Positions 60,996 through 64,000 of a DNA stretch of 64,000 nt are shown here, piece after piece; position 1 is the first letter of the stretch, and each line of letters opens with the position of its first letter. Location of the stretch: positions 1 to 64,000 of the forward strand of contig JAREIK010005357.1 in NCBI GenBank assembly GCA_029783825.1, given 5' to 3'. The position numbers and the translations under genes were made by a program. The notes beneath the pieces were generated by a model. That model made no database searches and had not been told where the DNA came from. It was given only the letters and a program-made list of their open reading frames with translations. The DNA comes from Sapria himalayana (taxonomy: Eukaryota > Streptophyta > Magnoliopsida > Malpighiales > Rafflesiaceae).

Positions 60996-61310
60996 GAACC
61001 CATACATTTCAACCACAATAATTAGATTTCTCATCCTTCTATGAGAAATCAAATTTAATTAAGTATTTCTAGTCATATTACTATTGGTGTATCACAATAA
61101 AATATAATCTATTAAAAAATAAAAATATAATTATCTCAAAAAAAACATCATTAAACAAAATCATTATATAATATATATATTCGTCATATAAATTTTAAAT
61201 TTTTAAATAATTTGATTCATAAATTCATGATATGACTTAAAAAATAATCTAAATTAGGCTTCAATTTTATCCAAATGCTTTAAAATCAAAATATAATTGC
61301 AACTAATAAC
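60996..61310. other. AT-rich DNA, no feature recognised
   Basis: AT-rich sequence after the end of copy D similarity. Nothing was identified. Confidence 0.4.
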
Positions 61311-61469
61311 GGTAGGGTGGTTTGGTTGGTAGAGTTTTGAATTCACAACTACTTGAATATTGCAAGTTCGATCTTAATTCATAACTAGGTATCAATATCA
61401 TCATTTGTTTGCCCAAGAATTAATTCCTCTTGTGGTTCAGGTATATTGCCCTATGTCAAATACCACCCA

Positions 61470-61472
<3 letters not shown>
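61311..61472 (+). mobile_element. SINE-like tRNA-derived sequence
   Basis: 'GGGTGGTTTGGTTGGTAGAG' at 61315-61334 resembles a pol III box A of a tRNA. 'AAGTTCGATCTT' at 61364-61375 resembles box B (consensus GGTTCGANNCC), about 30 bp further on. A non-tRNA body of about 100 bp follows, ending in simple repeats ((CA)n from 61472). This is the architecture of plant SINEs. The cloverleaf is not preserved, so it is not a tRNA gene. I could not define a target duplication. Confidence 0.5.
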
Positions 61473-61516
<44 letters not shown>

Positions 61517-61665
61517 ACGCACACACACACATATCTATATTCATTCATACATACATACATACATACATAAAAAATATATATATATATATATATATACATA
61601 TCTATATCCATATGTAAATATATATCTTTATATCTATACATATATATATCTATATACATACATAT
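61472..61665. repeat. (CA)n, (CATA)n and (AT)n microsatellites
   Basis: (CA)n with few interruptions at 61472-61530, (CATA)n at 61546-61569, (AT)n at 61574-61595, then ATATCTATA-type repeats to about 61665. Confidence 0.9.
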
Positions 61666-62408
61666 AATCTATGGTAATGTCAATTCAATTTAAGCAATCA
61701 ATATTGATAACTAAAATAAAAAATGGCATTTAATCAATCAATTGATCTTGGTTTGTGTAAACATGTATGAGTACTCAATGCACAAGTTTCTTGGCTAACA
61801 TAAGGTTAGAGAGAGGTATATAAATATATCTCTCAACAAATCTTACCATTGATATGTCAAAGAGGTTATATATAATTGTCTTGAACCTGAGACTTATTGC
61901 TTTTGAGCGAATAAATGTATCATCACATCAAAACATGATCCATTTTAATTTTAATTTAGGCGAAACAGTCAATATCAATGCACTATCATTAAAAATGGAA
62001 TTGAATCCATCCGTTGAGCTTGAATATAAAGTAGAGTACAATAGTGTGTGTATTTTGAGGAAAGATGTGAAGGAAAGGTACCTGAAGAATGTTCTCCAGC
62101 TCCATGAATACAAAGTTAAGAACTCCATGAGACTTACCATGTGAATAAAATTTCGAATCCTTTTCTCTTTAAAAAGTAGATTGTATTTAAAAAAATTAAT
62201 ACTACCCGAGAGTAAATTCTCTAGGCTACTTCCAGCTGGGACATCTCCTCATTAAATGCATAAAAAGTTTCCAAAACTTTAGGTGCACTGGCTAACTACA
62301 TCAACCTTCAAATGAAAAAAGTGGCAATCAAATTTGGTTAGAAAAACAATTGGTGGGTCTTGTTTATAACCTTTTGAGTGTTCCTTTGGTAAAGCAAGTT
62401 TCATGATC
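61666..62408. other. Apparently unique DNA; possible 3' UTR on the minus strand
   Basis: No element was recognised. An open frame of 96 codons at 61854-62144 (plus) has no identifiable motif. If the exon at 62553-62409 is real, the stretch just below 62409 would be its 3' UTR. Confidence 0.35.
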
Positions 62409-62553
62409 TTAGAATTGATCTGCTTTGATCTCGATTGAAGAGCCTGCAAGACCTCTCAGTGATTCTACGACTTTCAACCGACTCACAAATGACTTTAAAA
62501 AACTATTATCAAGCTTCTCTGTCTTCCCATTGCTCGTGAAGAACAAAGAACCC
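62409..62553 (-). CDS. Candidate terminal exon of an unrecognised gene
   Basis: A strong acceptor (TTTTTTGTTCGTTGTAG|GGG) ends at 62554. From 62553 the minus strand reads '(G)GSLFFTSNGKTEKLDNSFL', 'KSFVSRLKVVESLRGLAGSS' and 'IEIKADQF' with a TAA at 62411-62409, about 47 codons without a stop. Composition is less AT-rich than the surroundings and amino-acid use looks coding. I do not recognise the family. Upstream exons would lie to the right; small pieces near 63246 and 63330 have AG acceptors but are unconvincing. It could be a host gene running in from the right edge or a captured fragment. Confidence 0.4.
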
Positions 62554-62559
62554 CTACAA

Positions 62560-64000
62560 CGAACAAAAAATCAATGAAGATATACATACATATATATCTA
62601 GAGAGAAAGAAAGATAAAGAAAGAATATATATGCACACATAGAAGATATTTCATCATTATAGATAAAAAAATAAACAATGATGATTTAGGTGATAGTTGG
62701 AGCACAACATAGTCTATGGGTGTATTTGCATTCATATTCTCCAATTATATGTACTTCCTCTTATTTCATTAAGATTTTTTATATTCATTTATACTTATAG
62801 CAAATGAGAATATTAAGCGTGTGGTGCAGATCTAGGAAAAAGCAAAAATAAAAAAATGAAAAAAGATTATCAAATCAAATTTTGAATATTACGGTGCAAG
62901 TCTAAAAAAATATCCATAGAATCATAGGTCCAATTGAGATTAAAAAAAAAGAATCGCTAAATTTGTAGAATTCAAATTCCAAATTAGAAATAAAACTAAA
63001 TGAAAAATATAGTAGTGATTAGCTGAGAAGAAAAAGAAAATGCAGATGTGATACCATCAAGACTAAAACCAATTCTAAAGTCCAAAACAAAGAAGATTAG
63101 TTTCTAAGAAATGCTCATATTCTTCTAACATAAACTCGAATGTAAAGCTAGATGAACCACATGATAATCATTCATAAATAAAGAAACTATGATTTTTTGG
63201 GAATCAGAAACTAGATTTTAGTTAATGACAGATTGTACACCGACAACCTGCATCATAGCGATATTCAAGTGAAACAGATACATCACATTAGAATCAATTG
63301 ATGAACTTGAGTTACTTTGTTTTGAAACTGCAAGATCTAGCACAGAATGGCATATGTGGTTCATATTTTATCATTAATACCATATAGATCAAATTTAACT
63401 CTAGAAAAGTTAAATTTGATCTCTCATGGTGTTTTTTTTTCTTAAGTTACAGAAGCACAAAACAATATGCATACTTTTTTTTCTTAAGTTATAGAAGTAG
63501 AAAACAATAAGCATACATTTTGTATTTGAAATCTATAAAACCCAAAAAAAATTAATCATTAAAAGAACAAAGTTTACACTAACCATGTGATGTTTCACTC
63601 ATAGTGAAGAGTCAAAATCATATAAGTGATGTAAAAATAGAAAAAAGAAGAAAAAAAATTAAAACCAATTAATATGTATCAACCAAACTTTGCCAGTGAA
63701 AAACAAATTGAGAGAAAGATAGAAATGTAATTAGTATTCTGAAGGAGAAGAGCATTGTTAATCTTAATTGGTAACAAGAAGAGGTAAAATTATGAGTTGC
63801 ACGTGCTCAAGTAGTCCTGTTTCACTTCTCCTCTCTTCCTCTTCACAAAGATAAAAAAGGTTTAAGTGCTTGAATGCCTTAGTATTTTTATATTATCATG
63901 GAAACAATAAATAAAAAAATGAATGTAAATATAAAAAAAAAGACAAATATATAAAAGTAAAGTAAAATTATAAAAATTAAATAATATAAATAAAAAAAAG
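62560..64000. other. AT-rich, possibly intronic DNA; no firm feature
   Basis: More balanced than the transposon interiors. Two related blocks near 63433-63460 and 63481-63510 ('TTTTTTCTTAAGTTA(C/T)AGAAG') form a short direct repeat of about 48 bp. It would be intron sequence if the terminal exon at 62.41-62.55 kb is genuine. No element terminus or domain was recognised. Confidence 0.35.

Noticed and set aside
61311..61385. Functional tRNA gene
   Set aside because: Boxes A and B are present but the acceptor, anticodon and T stems do not pair, so a SINE head is more likely.
61854..62144. 96-codon open frame on the plus strand
   Set aside because: No recognisable motif and an overlapping antisense frame of similar length. 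It is possible but unsupported.

Overview
This window is intergenic DNA of a flowering plant: AT-rich, packed with nested and mostly broken transposable elements set in a degenerate tetranucleotide satellite. Three things point to a plant nuclear genome: CACTA (En/Spm) elements with plant-specific transposase domains (transposase-associated, TNP2, DUF4216, Transposase_24), plant-type L1 LINEs carrying a zf-RVT segment and a C-terminal RNase H, and fragments of plant SDF2 and ARF genes. I cannot assign a species or clade. No intact host gene is visible; the only candidate is a terminal exon near the right edge (minus strand, about 62.41-62.55 kb).

Layout. 1-7290: (GATA)n satellite. 7291 to about 13522: CACTA copy A (+), 5' part only and with TNP2 deleted, joined to a 5'-truncated hAT fragment that ends at 13962. 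13963-34145: the same satellite but now as (TATC)n, interrupted by LINE1 (about 18461-23640, minus) and CACTA copy B (24481-31855, plus), which itself holds a hAT element (28263-31743). 34146-36563 plus 60569 to about 60995: CACTA copy D (minus), carrying two exons of an SDF2-like gene. 36564-60568: CACTA copy C (minus), about 24 kb with clear CACTA ends and an ATA/ATA target duplication, inserted into D. Copy C holds a full-length LINE (LINE2, 46207-53230, perfect 22-bp target duplication), a retroposed ARF pseudogene (53870-54777), a Ty3/gypsy pol fragment and several minisatellites. The right end (61-64 kb) has a SINE-like sequence, microsatellites and the candidate exon.

How the parts work together. 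None of the transposase genes is intact. Copy C retains both flanks of TNP2 but lost its catalytic core. Copies A and B lost TNP2 entirely. The hAT transposase has stops, a frameshift and an Asp-to-Asn change. LINE1 has frameshifts and an altered RT active site. LINE2 keeps one uninterrupted reading register over 3.9 kb but carries nine in-frame stops. The insertion order can be read from the nesting: satellite, then CACTA B, then hAT; and CACTA D, then CACTA C, then LINE2.

The most informative observations are the exon-intron-exon capture of SDF2 in copy D, the satellite strand switch at a compound breakpoint near 13.5 kb, the substitution-only decay of LINE2, and an approximately 540-bp higher-order repeat shared by copies A and C. 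I see no evidence of a previously undescribed biological system. All boundaries and family calls come from reading the sequence, with no database search.
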